Assembly (NCBI GenBank): GCA_031424095.1
Contig: JANPGU010000371.1
Span: 1 to 31,192 of the forward strand
Direction: 5' to 3'
Source: ZC4RG30 sp031424095
GTDB lineage: Bacteria > Pseudomonadota > Gammaproteobacteria > Steroidobacterales > Steroidobacteraceae
DNA: 31,192 nt
Positions within the stretch are counted from its first letter, which is position 1; every line of letters begins with the position of its first letter. The notes under the pieces are model-generated. The model ran no database searches. It was not told where the DNA came from and saw only the letters and a program-made list of their open reading frames with translations. The position numbers and the translations under genes were made by a program. Positions 8,092 through 15,149 of this stretch are shown piece by piece.

Positions 8092-9069
8092 CTAGATCAG
8101 ATCCTTCACGCCATCGCGTTCTTCGAGCAGTTCGGTCGCGCTGAGGTCCATGCGCGTGCGGCTGAACTCATCCACCGACAGGCCCTGCACGATCGAATAC
8201 TCGCCATTCTTCGTGGCGACGGGATACGAGTAGATCAGGCCTTCCTTGATGCCGTAGCTGCCATCCGATGGCACGGCCATGCTGACCCAGTCGCCATCGG
8301 CAGTGCCCTTGACCCATGTGTGCACATGATCGATTGCTGCTGCAGCGGCTGACGCCGCCGAGGAAGCACCGCGTGCCTTGATGATCGCCGCGCCGCGCTG
8401 CTGCACGACCGGTATGAAAGTGTCTTCAATCCACTTCTGGTCGACCAGTGACTTTGCTGCCTTGCCGCTGACGGTGGTGTGCGAGAGATCCGGATACTGC
8501 GTCGACGAGTGGTTGCCCCAGATCGTGAGCTTGCGGATATCCGTGGTGTGTGTGCCGGTCTTCTCGGCCAGCTGTGACAGCGCGCGATTGTGATCCAGAC
8601 GCGTCATCGCGGTGAAGTTGCGTGGATTCAGATCCTTCGCATTGGCGCGCGCGATCAATGCATTGGTGTTGGCGGGATTGCCGACCACCAGCACTTTGAT
8701 GTTGCGATCGGCGACTTCGTTCATGGCCTTGCCCTGGGCCGAGAAGATCTGTGCATTGGCCAGCAGCAGATCCTTGCGCTCCATGCCCGGGCCGCGCGGA
8801 CGCGCGCCTACCAGCAGTGCGACCTGCGAATCCTTGAAGGCCACCTTTGCTTCGTCTGTCGCGACGCAGGTGTTCAGCAGCGGAAACGCGCAGTCGTTGA
8901 GCTCCATTACCACGCCCTGCAGCGACGGCAGCGTCGGCGTGATTTCAAGCAGATGCAGGTTCACCGGCTGATCAGGCCCAAGCAGCTGACCGGAGGCAAC
9001 GCGGAAGGCGAGGGCATAGCCGATCTGGCCGGCAGCGCCGGTGATCGTGACGGTGACGGGCTTTTTCAT
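8092..9069 (-). CDS. mdh: Malate dehydrogenase (NAD-dependent)
   Basis: A 325-residue LDH/MDH-superfamily enzyme interconverting malate and oxaloacetate in the TCA cycle. The NAD-binding loop is TGAAGQIG (residues 10-17). Substrate arginines are in GARPRGPGMERKD (Arg92, Arg98), NPANTNA follows, and the catalytic pair is Asp159 (TRLDHNRA, with Arg162) and His187 (WGNHSST). The sequence belongs to the roughly 325-residue cytosolic-like group found in many proteobacteria. The ATG at 9067-9069 places the Rossmann motif at the proper distance; the longer open frame upstream adds non-homologous residues. It leads an operon with an M16 protease and a DUF3313 protein, an unusual partnership for a TCA enzyme. 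Confidence 0.95.
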   Translation of the reverse strand: MKKPVTVTITGAAGQIGYALAFRVASGQLLGPDQPVNLHLLEITPTLPSLQGVVMELNDCAFPLLNTCVATDEAKVAFKDSQVALLVGARPRGPGMERKDLLLANAQIFSAQGKAMNEVADRNIKVLVVGNPANTNALIARANAKDLNPRNFTAMTRLDHNRALSQLAEKTGTHTTDIRKLTIWGNHSSTQYPDLSHTTVSGKAAKSLVDQKWIEDTFIPVVQQRGAAIIKARGASSAASAAAAAIDHVHTWVKGTADGDWVSMAVPSDGSYGIKEGLIYSYPVATKNGEYSIVQGLSVDEFSRTRMDLSATELLEERDGVKDLI

Positions 9070-9141
9070 CAGGAATTCCAGACGGGACGGGGGCCGGAAT
9101 TCTAACCGGGACCGGCCAATAACTTTCTTTGCGGGAGGGTG

Positions 9142-9170
9142 TTGACACTGAGCTAGTGATGTAGTTAGAT
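9142..9170 (+). promoter_or_regulatory. Candidate sigma-70 promoter for the small membrane protein gene
   Basis: A perfect -35 hexamer TTGACA (9142-9147) is followed after 17 nt by a weak -10, TTAGAT (9165-9170). The predicted transcript begins about 55 nt before the 9233 start codon. The -35 is convincing; the -10 matches only three of six consensus positions. Confidence 0.45.
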
Positions 9171-9232
9171 ACAACACCACAGGGGTAGGGAATGTTTCCC
9201 CACCTCAACCGAAGCAAACAGGAGTTACGAAC

Positions 9233-9421
9233 ATGGAGCAGATCAATGAAACCTTCCACGCTGGATTGGTGCATCGCGCCGTCGCCTTTGGACTGGCTTT
9301 CGCCACCACCGCCCTCGTCGCCACCAGCACGGCCGTTGTCTTCACCGGCAGCGCCCAGAGCGTCGGCTCGGTCCTCTTGCATGCGGCCGCTGGTCCGATC
9401 CGCGCAATCCTCGGCGGTTAA
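9233..9421 (+). CDS. Small hydrophobic protein, 62 residues
   Basis: I do not recognise a family. The ORF has a strong Shine-Dalgarno (AGGAG 9220-9224, 8 nt spacing) and a promoter-like sequence upstream. The protein has a short polar N-terminus (MEQINETFH) and an Ala/Val/Thr-rich stretch from about residue 15 to 55 that could form one or two membrane segments, or a signal peptide followed by a short hydrophobic peptide. It lies between divergent mdh and the GntR/ABC operon in the direction of the latter. No function can be assigned; good translation signals are the main support. Confidence 0.6.
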   Translation: MEQINETFHAGLVHRAVAFGLAFATTALVATSTAVVFTGSAQSVGSVLLHAAAGPIRAILGG

Positions 9422-9472
9422 CGCCACCTTTGAATCATTAGCGAAACAGTAATGTGCGAACAGGCGGTAATC

Positions 9473-9589
9473 ATGTCAGCATGGATACAACAGAGAGTCC
9501 TGGCGCTGGATCTTTTCTCCAGCGCGCTCTTTTGCCTATGGCTGTCGACAGCTAGTCTCACACCCCTGTTGCTGATGGAGTTCACTTGA
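9473..9589 (+). CDS. Possible leader peptide ORF, 38 residues
   Basis: An ATG at 9473 preceded by the weak SD-like AGGCGG opens a 38-codon frame encoding a hydrophobic peptide (MSAWIQQRVLALDLF and onward, ending LLLMEFT). Its TGA (9587-9589) overlaps the TTG start of the GntR gene (9586-9588), the classic arrangement for translational coupling. The terminator-like hairpin at 9503-9533 lies inside the frame, as in attenuators. It could equally be a chance ORF; no homology is recognised. Confidence 0.3.
   Translation: MSAWIQQRVLALDLFSSALFCLWLSTASLTPLLLMEFT
9503..9533 (+). terminator. Hairpin with U-rich tail (terminator or attenuator) upstream of the GntR/ABC operon
   Basis: GCGCTGGA (9503-9510) pairs perfectly with TCCAGCGC (9518-9525) across a 7-nt loop, then GCTCTTTT follows. 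An 8-bp GC-rich stem plus a short T tract resembles a Rho-independent terminator, although the tract is only four T long and interrupted before that. It could end the 9233 transcript or attenuate readthrough into the GntR operon. Confidence 0.5.
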
Positions 9590-9993
9590 GCCCGATTGAC
9601 GCCAAATGGGATGAATCCCAGCCCATCTACCGCCAGCTGCGCGATCGCGTGGTGGCGATGATGCTGGAAGGCGTGCTCAAGGAGGGCGAGGCCATCCCGT
9701 CCGTGCGCCAGGTGGCCACCGAATACCGGGTGAATCCGCTGACCGTGCTGAAGGCCTACCAGGCCCTGGCCGATGAGGGCCTGGTCGAGAAACGGCGTGG
9801 CCTCGGCATGTTCGTGGCGCCCGGGGCCAGCGCCGCCCTGATGAAGGATGAGCGCGAGCGCTTCCTCGTCACGGAGTGGCCAAAGGTGCAGGCCACCATC
9901 CAGCGCCTCGGGCTGTCCGCCGAAACTCTACTGAAATCTGAAACGCAGGCACCGGCCACGCCGCCATTGCCTGTCGCACGGAGCCAGGAATAA
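9586..9993 (+). CDS. GntR-family regulator, YtrA-type
   Basis: A 135-residue short GntR regulator. The winged HTH (about residues 10-78) contains PIYRQLRDRVVAMMLEG, IPSVRQVATEYRVNPLTVLK and EGLVEKRRGLGMFV, and the short C-terminus lacks a large effector domain, as in the YtrA subfamily. The start is TTG 9586, with GGAG at 9577-9580; the next in-frame ATG codons would cut into the HTH. Members of this subfamily usually sit first in an operon with an ABC transporter and repress it, as here: the ATPase start codon follows the stop directly (TAAATG). Confidence 0.9.
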   Translation: MSPIDAKWDESQPIYRQLRDRVVAMMLEGVLKEGEAIPSVRQVATEYRVNPLTVLKAYQALADEGLVEKRRGLGMFVAPGASAALMKDERERFLVTEWPKVQATIQRLGLSAETLLKSETQAPATPPLPVARSQE

Positions 9994-10854
9994 ATGTCTC
10001 TAATCATTGAAGCGCGCGACCTGCGCAAGCAGTACCGCGGTGGCAAGCAGGCCGTAGCGGGTGTGAATTTCACCGTGGCGCCGGGCCGCATCGTCGGCCT
10101 GATCGGGCGCAACGGCGCCGGCAAGACCACGGTGATCAAGTCGCTGCTGGGTCTGACTCCTTATGAAGGTTCGCTGACCGTGCTCGGTCGCAATCCCATG
10201 ACCCAGCGCGACGAGCTGATGAACGAGGTGTCGTTCATCGCCGATGTGGCGGTGCTGCCGAAGTGGCTCAAGGTCAGGAATGCACTCGAATACGTCGCGG
10301 GCGTGCATCCGAATTTCAACCGCGAGCGGGCCGAGCAGTTCCTGGCCGGCACGGATGTGAAGCTCACGCACAAGGTGCGCGAGCTCTCCAAGGGCATGGT
10401 GACGCAGCTGCATCTGGCACTGGTGCTGGCGATCAAGGCGCGGCTGCTGGTGCTGGACGAACCCACGCTGGGACTGGACCTGCTGGTGCGACGCCGTTTC
10501 TACGACACGCTTCTCAATGACTACATGGACGAAGAACGCACCATCCTCGTGACCACGCACCAGGTGGAAGAAGTCGAACAGCTGCTCACCGATGTGCTGT
10601 TCATCGAGCAGGGGAAGATCGTGCTTGATACGCCGGTGGACCAGATCGGCGAACGTTATACGCAGCTGATCGCCAAGCCGGAGCAGCTGCGTGCCGCGCA
10701 GGCACTGAAGCCATTCAGCGAGCGACCCGTATTCGGCCGCAGCGTGCTGTTCTATGAAAACGTGCCGCGCGAGCAGCTGACCGCGCTGGGCGAGGTGGGT
10801 ACCCCGACAATCGCCGACCTGTTCGTGGCGAACATGCAGCAGGTGGCCGCATGA
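9994..10854 (+). CDS. ABC transporter ATP-binding protein (YtrB-like)
   Basis: A 286-residue ABC ATPase. Walker A is GRNGAGKTT (residues 38-46), the signature is LSKGM (131-135), Walker B is LLVLDEP (151-157) and the switch histidine is His189. About 70 residues beyond the core NBD form a C-terminal extension. At the place where the Q-loop glutamine is usually found the sequence reads VSFIADVAVLP, so the canonical Gln is not evident. The gene overlaps the permease gene by ATGA (10851-10854). It energises the ABC-2 permease next to it; the substrate is unknown. Confidence 0.92.
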   Translation: MSLIIEARDLRKQYRGGKQAVAGVNFTVAPGRIVGLIGRNGAGKTTVIKSLLGLTPYEGSLTVLGRNPMTQRDELMNEVSFIADVAVLPKWLKVRNALEYVAGVHPNFNRERAEQFLAGTDVKLTHKVRELSKGMVTQLHLALVLAIKARLLVLDEPTLGLDLLVRRRFYDTLLNDYMDEERTILVTTHQVEEVEQLLTDVLFIEQGKIVLDTPVDQIGERYTQLIAKPEQLRAAQALKPFSERPVFGRSVLFYENVPREQLTALGEVGTPTIADLFVANMQQVAA

Positions 10855-11669
10855 AGAACATGTTGCCGACGCTGATCAGGCGGGAGTTCTGGGAGCACCG
10901 GTCGCTGTGGATCGCGCCGCTGGCGGTTGCCGGCTTCCTGGTGCTGATGGCGCTGGGTGCAGCCGTGTTTGCGGACGTGCACTTCAACATGGGTGCGCGG
11001 GGCTGGGGCGGGCGCAATGCCATGGGGCCAGCCGGCATGAACATGATGCAGATGGGAGTCTTCGGCTTCACCATGCAGCTGTTTTTCGTCTCGTCGATCA
11101 CCTGCGGTTTCTATCTGCTGGATTGCCTGTATTCCGAGCGCAAGGACCGCAGCATCCTGTTCTGGAAGTCGCTGCCGGTCTCCGATGTGCAGACCGTGAT
11201 GAGCAAGTTTGCCGTGGCCACGGTGGTCGTGCCGCTCGGGGTATTCGTGCTGGCGACGGTGGTCTATCCCACTCTCTACGCAATTTCCGCCATGGGGATA
11301 CCGAACTTCTCCGCAGTGACCGGCGGCTGGAACACGGCGGACTGGCTGCGTGCCGAATGGGCCGTGCTGTCTTCGGTGGTGGCAACGGGGCTCTGGTATG
11401 CGCCTGTTGCGGCATGGTCAATGATGGCTTCGGCCTTTTCCCGCCGCTCGCCCATCATGATCTCGCTGCTGCCGGTGGTGGTGGTCGGTGTTGCCGAGGG
11501 TCTCGTATTCCGCAGCGGCCACACGTGGAAGTTCCTGGCCTACCGACTGACGCCGATTCCGGATCTCGCCCAGGCCATCACCCGGCCGGGATTGTGGATA
11601 GGACTCGCTGTAGCCGCCGGAATGCTGTACATCGTGGTACGTCTGCGGAGATATCGCGACGACACCTGA
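10851..11669 (+). CDS. ABC-2 type permease
   Basis: A 272-residue inner-membrane protein with about six predicted hydrophobic segments (near residues 20-40, 65-85, 115-140, 170-195, 205-225 and 242-262). The motif LYSERKDRSILFWKSLPVSD is typical of ABC-2 permeases of GntR-linked transporters. A Gly/Met-rich stretch (about residues 43-67) lies between the first two segments. It overlaps the ATPase gene by 4 nt and is followed 10 nt later by the MCE permease gene, so both transporters may share a transcript. The substrate is not predictable. Confidence 0.85.
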   Translation: MKNMLPTLIRREFWEHRSLWIAPLAVAGFLVLMALGAAVFADVHFNMGARGWGGRNAMGPAGMNMMQMGVFGFTMQLFFVSSITCGFYLLDCLYSERKDRSILFWKSLPVSDVQTVMSKFAVATVVVPLGVFVLATVVYPTLYAISAMGIPNFSAVTGGWNTADWLRAEWAVLSSVVATGLWYAPVAAWSMMASAFSRRSPIMISLLPVVVVGVAEGLVFRSGHTWKFLAYRLTPIPDLAQAITRPGLWIGLAVAAGMLYIVVRLRRYRDDT

Positions 11670-11679
11670 CAGGTAGTGA

Positions 11680-12801
11680 ATGGCTTTTCTCGAGAGCCAG
11701 CGCAACGGCGATCGGATCAAGCTGGCACTGCTGGGCGAATGGCGGGCGGCGGATATCGCACCCATCCGGGCGGAATTCGCACGCCTCGACCTCGACGGCG
11801 TGCGCGAGGCGCAGATCGATGCATCGACCGTGCAGCGGCTGGACCTCGCCGGCGCCTGGACGCTCGATGACCTGACCCGGGAGCTGGCCGGTCGGTCGAT
11901 CGCGGCACAGTTCATGGGTGGCGAACCGCCGGCGCTGCTGCTGGTGCGCAGTGCGCTGCTCGCTGATCGCGCGGCACGGCCGAGCGCGCTGCGCGAGAAC
12001 GAACTCGACAATCCGGTGGAACGCCTGGGACGCACGGCGGTCGAGCGCCTGCACGAACTGCGCGGTGGGCTTGCCTTCGTAGGCCACAATGCAGCGGTGT
12101 TCGGACGCGCGCTGATCAGCTGGCGCCATCTACGGCTGATCTCGGTGGCCCGGCATGTCTACGACACCGGTGTAACCGCTATTCCGATCGTGTCGCTGAT
12201 CGCCTTCCTGATCAGCGTGATCATTGCCTATCTTTCCGCCAGCCAGCTGCGCAACTACGGCGCCGACATCTACGTGGTGGACCTGATTACCGTGGGCGTG
12301 CTGCGCGAGCTCGGTGTGCTGCTCACGGCCATCATCGTGGCGGGCCGCACCGGAAGCGCCTTTGCGGCCGAGATCGGCTCGATGCAGCTCAACGAGGAAA
12401 TCGATGCGCTGGATGCCACCGGCGTGGATCCGGTGGAGATGCTGGTGCTGCCGCGCATCCTGGGTTTGGTCATCGCGCTGCCGCTGCTCACCTGCATCGC
12501 GGACCTGATCGGTCTGGCCGGTGGCGCATTGCTGTGCCAGTACCTGCTGGACATGCCGCTGCAGCAGTTCCTGGGCCGCGCCAACGAGGCCATCGCGCCG
12601 ACCACGTTCTGGGCCGGCCTGCTCAAGGCGCCGGTGTTCGCCATCCTGATCGCCATGGCCGGTACCTACCGCGGCCTGCAGGTGAAGGGTTCGTCCCGAG
12701 AATTGGGACGCATGACTACGGTGGCGGTGGTGCAGGCCATCTTCCTGGTGCTGCTGGCCGACGCCATGTTCGCGGTGTTCTACATGAAGATCGACTTCTG
12801 A
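11680..12801 (+). CDS. mlaE: MlaE-family MCE transporter permease with N-terminal STAS-like domain
   Basis: A 373-residue fusion. Residues 1 to about 100 form a STAS-like domain, the role played by separate MlaB in E. coli. The MlaE/YrbE permease follows (from about residue 110), with about five membrane segments and family motifs such as LRELGVLLTAIIVAGRTGSA and EEIDALDATGVDPVEMLVLP. It forms the inner-membrane channel for phospholipid movement between the membranes. ATG 11680 is preceded by AGGTAGTG. The stop overlaps the start of the ATPase gene by one base (TGATG). Similar fusions are common in MCE operons of several proteobacteria. Confidence 0.9.
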   Translation: MAFLESQRNGDRIKLALLGEWRAADIAPIRAEFARLDLDGVREAQIDASTVQRLDLAGAWTLDDLTRELAGRSIAAQFMGGEPPALLLVRSALLADRAARPSALRENELDNPVERLGRTAVERLHELRGGLAFVGHNAAVFGRALISWRHLRLISVARHVYDTGVTAIPIVSLIAFLISVIIAYLSASQLRNYGADIYVVDLITVGVLRELGVLLTAIIVAGRTGSAFAAEIGSMQLNEEIDALDATGVDPVEMLVLPRILGLVIALPLLTCIADLIGLAGGALLCQYLLDMPLQQFLGRANEAIAPTTFWAGLLKAPVFAILIAMAGTYRGLQVKGSSRELGRMTTVAVVQAIFLVLLADAMFAVFYMKIDF

Positions 12802-13586
12802 TGACTACCGCGAACGAAATGGCCGTGGAAGTGAAGGGCGTCGTGAACCGCTTCGGGCGGCAGGTGGTGCACGAAGGCCTCGACATGCAGGTACGACGCG
12901 GCGAGGTGTTCGGCATCCTCGGCGGCTCGGGCAGCGGCAAGTCAGTGCTGCTGCGGACCATCCTCGGACTGCGGCGTCCGCAGGCCGGCAGCGTGCTGGT
13001 CGAAGGCGTGGATATGACACAGCTCAGCGGCGAAGCATTGCGGCAGGCGAAGGGCAATTACGGAGTGACCTTCCAGCACGGCGCGCTGTTCTCGGCGCTG
13101 ACCGTGCGCGAGAACATCCAGCTGCCAATGATCGAGCACCTGAAATTACCACGCGACGCAATGGATGAACTGGCGCGTTTGAAGCTACGTCTTGTAGGAC
13201 TACCGGAAGATGCGGCCGGGAAGTATCCCTCGCAGCTCTCAGGCGGTATGGTGAAGCGTGCCGCACTGGCCCGCGCATTGGCGCTGGATCCGCAGTTGCT
13301 GTTCCTGGATGAGCCGACTTCTGGCCTTGATCCGATCAGTGCCGCCGCGTTTGACGACCTGATAGCCTATCTGCAGCAGGAGTTGCATCTGACAGTGGTG
13401 ATGATCACGCATGACCTGGATACGATATTCCGCATCTGCGGCCGTGTTGGCGTGATCGTCGACCGGCGCATGGTGCAGGACACGCGTGAGCATATCGTGG
13501 AAAACCCGCACCCCTGGATCCAGGCGTATTTCAACGGCACGCGCGCCGCGCGCTTCGGCACCGAGGCAGCGCCCCATGGAGCGTGA
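12801..13586 (+). CDS. mlaF: MlaF-family MCE transporter ATP-binding protein
   Basis: A 261-residue ABC ATPase. Walker A is GGSGSGKS (41-48), the Q-loop is Gln92 (VTFQHGALF), the signature is LSGGM (146-150), Walker B is LLFLDEP (166-172) and the switch histidine is His204 (MITHDLDT). FQHGALFSALTVRENI is characteristic of MlaF relative to other ABC ATPases. The start is ATG 12801, overlapping the permease stop. The C-terminus overlaps the mlaD start by 11 nt. It drives lipid transport with the permease and the MCE protein. Confidence 0.93.
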   Translation: MTTANEMAVEVKGVVNRFGRQVVHEGLDMQVRRGEVFGILGGSGSGKSVLLRTILGLRRPQAGSVLVEGVDMTQLSGEALRQAKGNYGVTFQHGALFSALTVRENIQLPMIEHLKLPRDAMDELARLKLRLVGLPEDAAGKYPSQLSGGMVKRAALARALALDPQLLFLDEPTSGLDPISAAAFDDLIAYLQQELHLTVVMITHDLDTIFRICGRVGVIVDRRMVQDTREHIVENPHPWIQAYFNGTRAARFGTEAAPHGA

Positions 13587-14511
13587 AGCCAATTACACCG
13601 CAGTCGGCGCATTCGTCATCCTGATCACGGTGATGGCCGGGCTCTTCGTCTACTGGTACTCGGAAGGTCGCGATCAGCACAGCTACAAGAAGTATGAAAT
13701 CTACTTCGTGGGCAGCGTCACCGGCCTTTCAGAAGGCGGATCGGTGCGCTACATGGGGGTCGAAGTCGGCAAGGTGCGCCGCATCCAGCTCGACCGGCGC
13801 AGCGCCGAGCGCGTCCAGGTGGTGGTGGACATCGACCAGACCGCGCCGATCTCGGACAAGACCACCGCGGAAATGTCGCTGCTGGGCATTACCGGTCTGC
13901 TCTACATCGATCTGCGCCAGAACACCAAGGGAAGGGAGACATTGCCTCCAGTTCCCAGTGAGCGCTATCCCGTGATCGCCACCATGCGCTCGACCTTCGA
14001 CACCTTCCTCACGTTGCTGCCCGATATCGCCGGCAGCGCCGCGGAGCTGATGGATCGTGCGCAGCAGATTTTCTCGCAGGAAAATACGGCTGCCCTGTCG
14101 GACATGGTCAATAACCTCCATGCAGCGAGCGCGAACCTGCCGGTGACGATGAAACACGTCGACACGCTGCTTGGCGAACTTGGCAGCACCAGCCAGGAGG
14201 TGCGTCGTCTCGCGGTAAGCCTGCAGGGCACCAGCAAGGAACTGACTCCGCAGATCGCGCAGCTCAGCGATCGCCTGAACGCCACCGCCAGCAATCTGGA
14301 GCAGGCGACCGCGGGCATCGCCCGCTTCGTCAACGACAACCACGACAGCATCACCGATTTCACGCGCCAGGGTCTGCCGCAGCTGCAGCGCACGCTGGAT
14401 GAGGCGCGTATCGCTGCTGAATCCTTTCGCGACCTGTCGCGCAGCCTGAAGGAAAATCCTTCACAGCTGATCTATCAGCCGGCGCCGCGCGGTGTCGAGG
14501 TGGAACGATGA
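13576..14511 (+). CDS. mlaD: MCE-domain protein MlaD-like
   Basis: A 311-residue protein with one N-terminal membrane anchor (about residues 8-28) and one MCE domain (about 36-115, including GSVTGLSEGGSVRYMGVEVG and SLLGITGLLYIDL). A long C-terminal helical region (about 130-300) is rich in Leu, Ala, Gln and Ser. It is much longer than E. coli MlaD (about 180 residues); the helical tail resembles that of longer MCE proteins, where it helps span the periplasm. The ATG 13576 start gives a proper membrane anchor. It overlaps the downstream lipoprotein gene by ATGA. Confidence 0.92.
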   Translation: MEREANYTAVGAFVILITVMAGLFVYWYSEGRDQHSYKKYEIYFVGSVTGLSEGGSVRYMGVEVGKVRRIQLDRRSAERVQVVVDIDQTAPISDKTTAEMSLLGITGLLYIDLRQNTKGRETLPPVPSERYPVIATMRSTFDTFLTLLPDIAGSAAELMDRAQQIFSQENTAALSDMVNNLHAASANLPVTMKHVDTLLGELGSTSQEVRRLAVSLQGTSKELTPQIAQLSDRLNATASNLEQATAGIARFVNDNHDSITDFTRQGLPQLQRTLDEARIAAESFRDLSRSLKENPSQLIYQPAPRGVEVER

Positions 14512-15149
14512 ACCGGAAATCCCTGTTGCTTGCTGCCCTGCTTGCCAGCAGCACGGCAATCTGTGGCTGCAGCATGTTGCGCGGCGGTGCCAAGGCCGAG
14601 CAGATGTATGTGCTGCATGCGGCGCCTGTTGCCGCTGGCACGCCGGTCGGTGCCGTGCTGGCGGTGCCGCGGCCGGTGGCCCATCCGGGCCTGGATACCG
14701 ATCGTATCGCGCTGCTGCGTACCGGTAATGAGCTGGATTACTACGCCGCCAGTCGCTATGGCGAATCGCTGACCCGCGTGCTGGGCGTGATCGCGGTGGA
14801 GACGCTTGGCGGTGGTGACGGCTTTGCCACGGCGATCAGTGCCGATCGGGCCGGCGTGCACAGTGACTACGATCTGTTGCTGACGGTGCGGCGCTTCGAA
14901 GCGGACTATTCGGGCGGCAAGCTGTTGCCCGAAATCCAGGTGGCCATCGACTGCATGCTGGTTGCCAGTTCACCGCGCAAGGTGCTGGGCAGCTGTGACG
15001 GCGCTGCTTCCGAGCCCGTCAGCGCCAATCGCATGAGTGAAATCGTCGCTGCACTGGAACGCGCTGCGCAGCATGCACTGGCCGATGTGCGCAGCAAGGC
15101 GGTGGCGCTTGCGCGCGCCATGCCGCCGCCGGCCCTGCCTAAAAAGTAG
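14508..15149 (+). CDS. ABC-type transport auxiliary lipoprotein (PqiC-like)
   Basis: A 213-residue lipoprotein with signal peptide and lipobox ending ICGC (Cys21). The mature sequence begins with a region reading MYVLHAAP, then LAVPRPVAHPGLDTDRIALL and DYYAASRYGESLTRVL, which is the pattern of the ABC_trans_aux / DUF330 family. Such lipoproteins accompany MCE proteins (PqiC with PqiB) and are thought to form the outer-membrane end of the lipid path. This would complete an MCE operon without mlaA or mlaC nearby. Its 3' end overlaps the convergent PLD-like gene by 11 nt. Confidence 0.85.
   Translation: MNRKSLLLAALLASSTAICGCSMLRGGAKAEQMYVLHAAPVAAGTPVGAVLAVPRPVAHPGLDTDRIALLRTGNELDYYAASRYGESLTRVLGVIAVETLGGGDGFATAISADRAGVHSDYDLLLTVRRFEADYSGGKLLPEIQVAIDCMLVASSPRKVLGSCDGAASEPVSANRMSEIVAALERAAQHALADVRSKAVALARAMPPPALPKK

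Noticed and set aside
9070..9120. mdh promoter with a -10 TAGAAT on the minus strand near 9099-9104
   Set aside because: No acceptable -35 is found at 16-18 nt spacing, so it is not listed as a feature.
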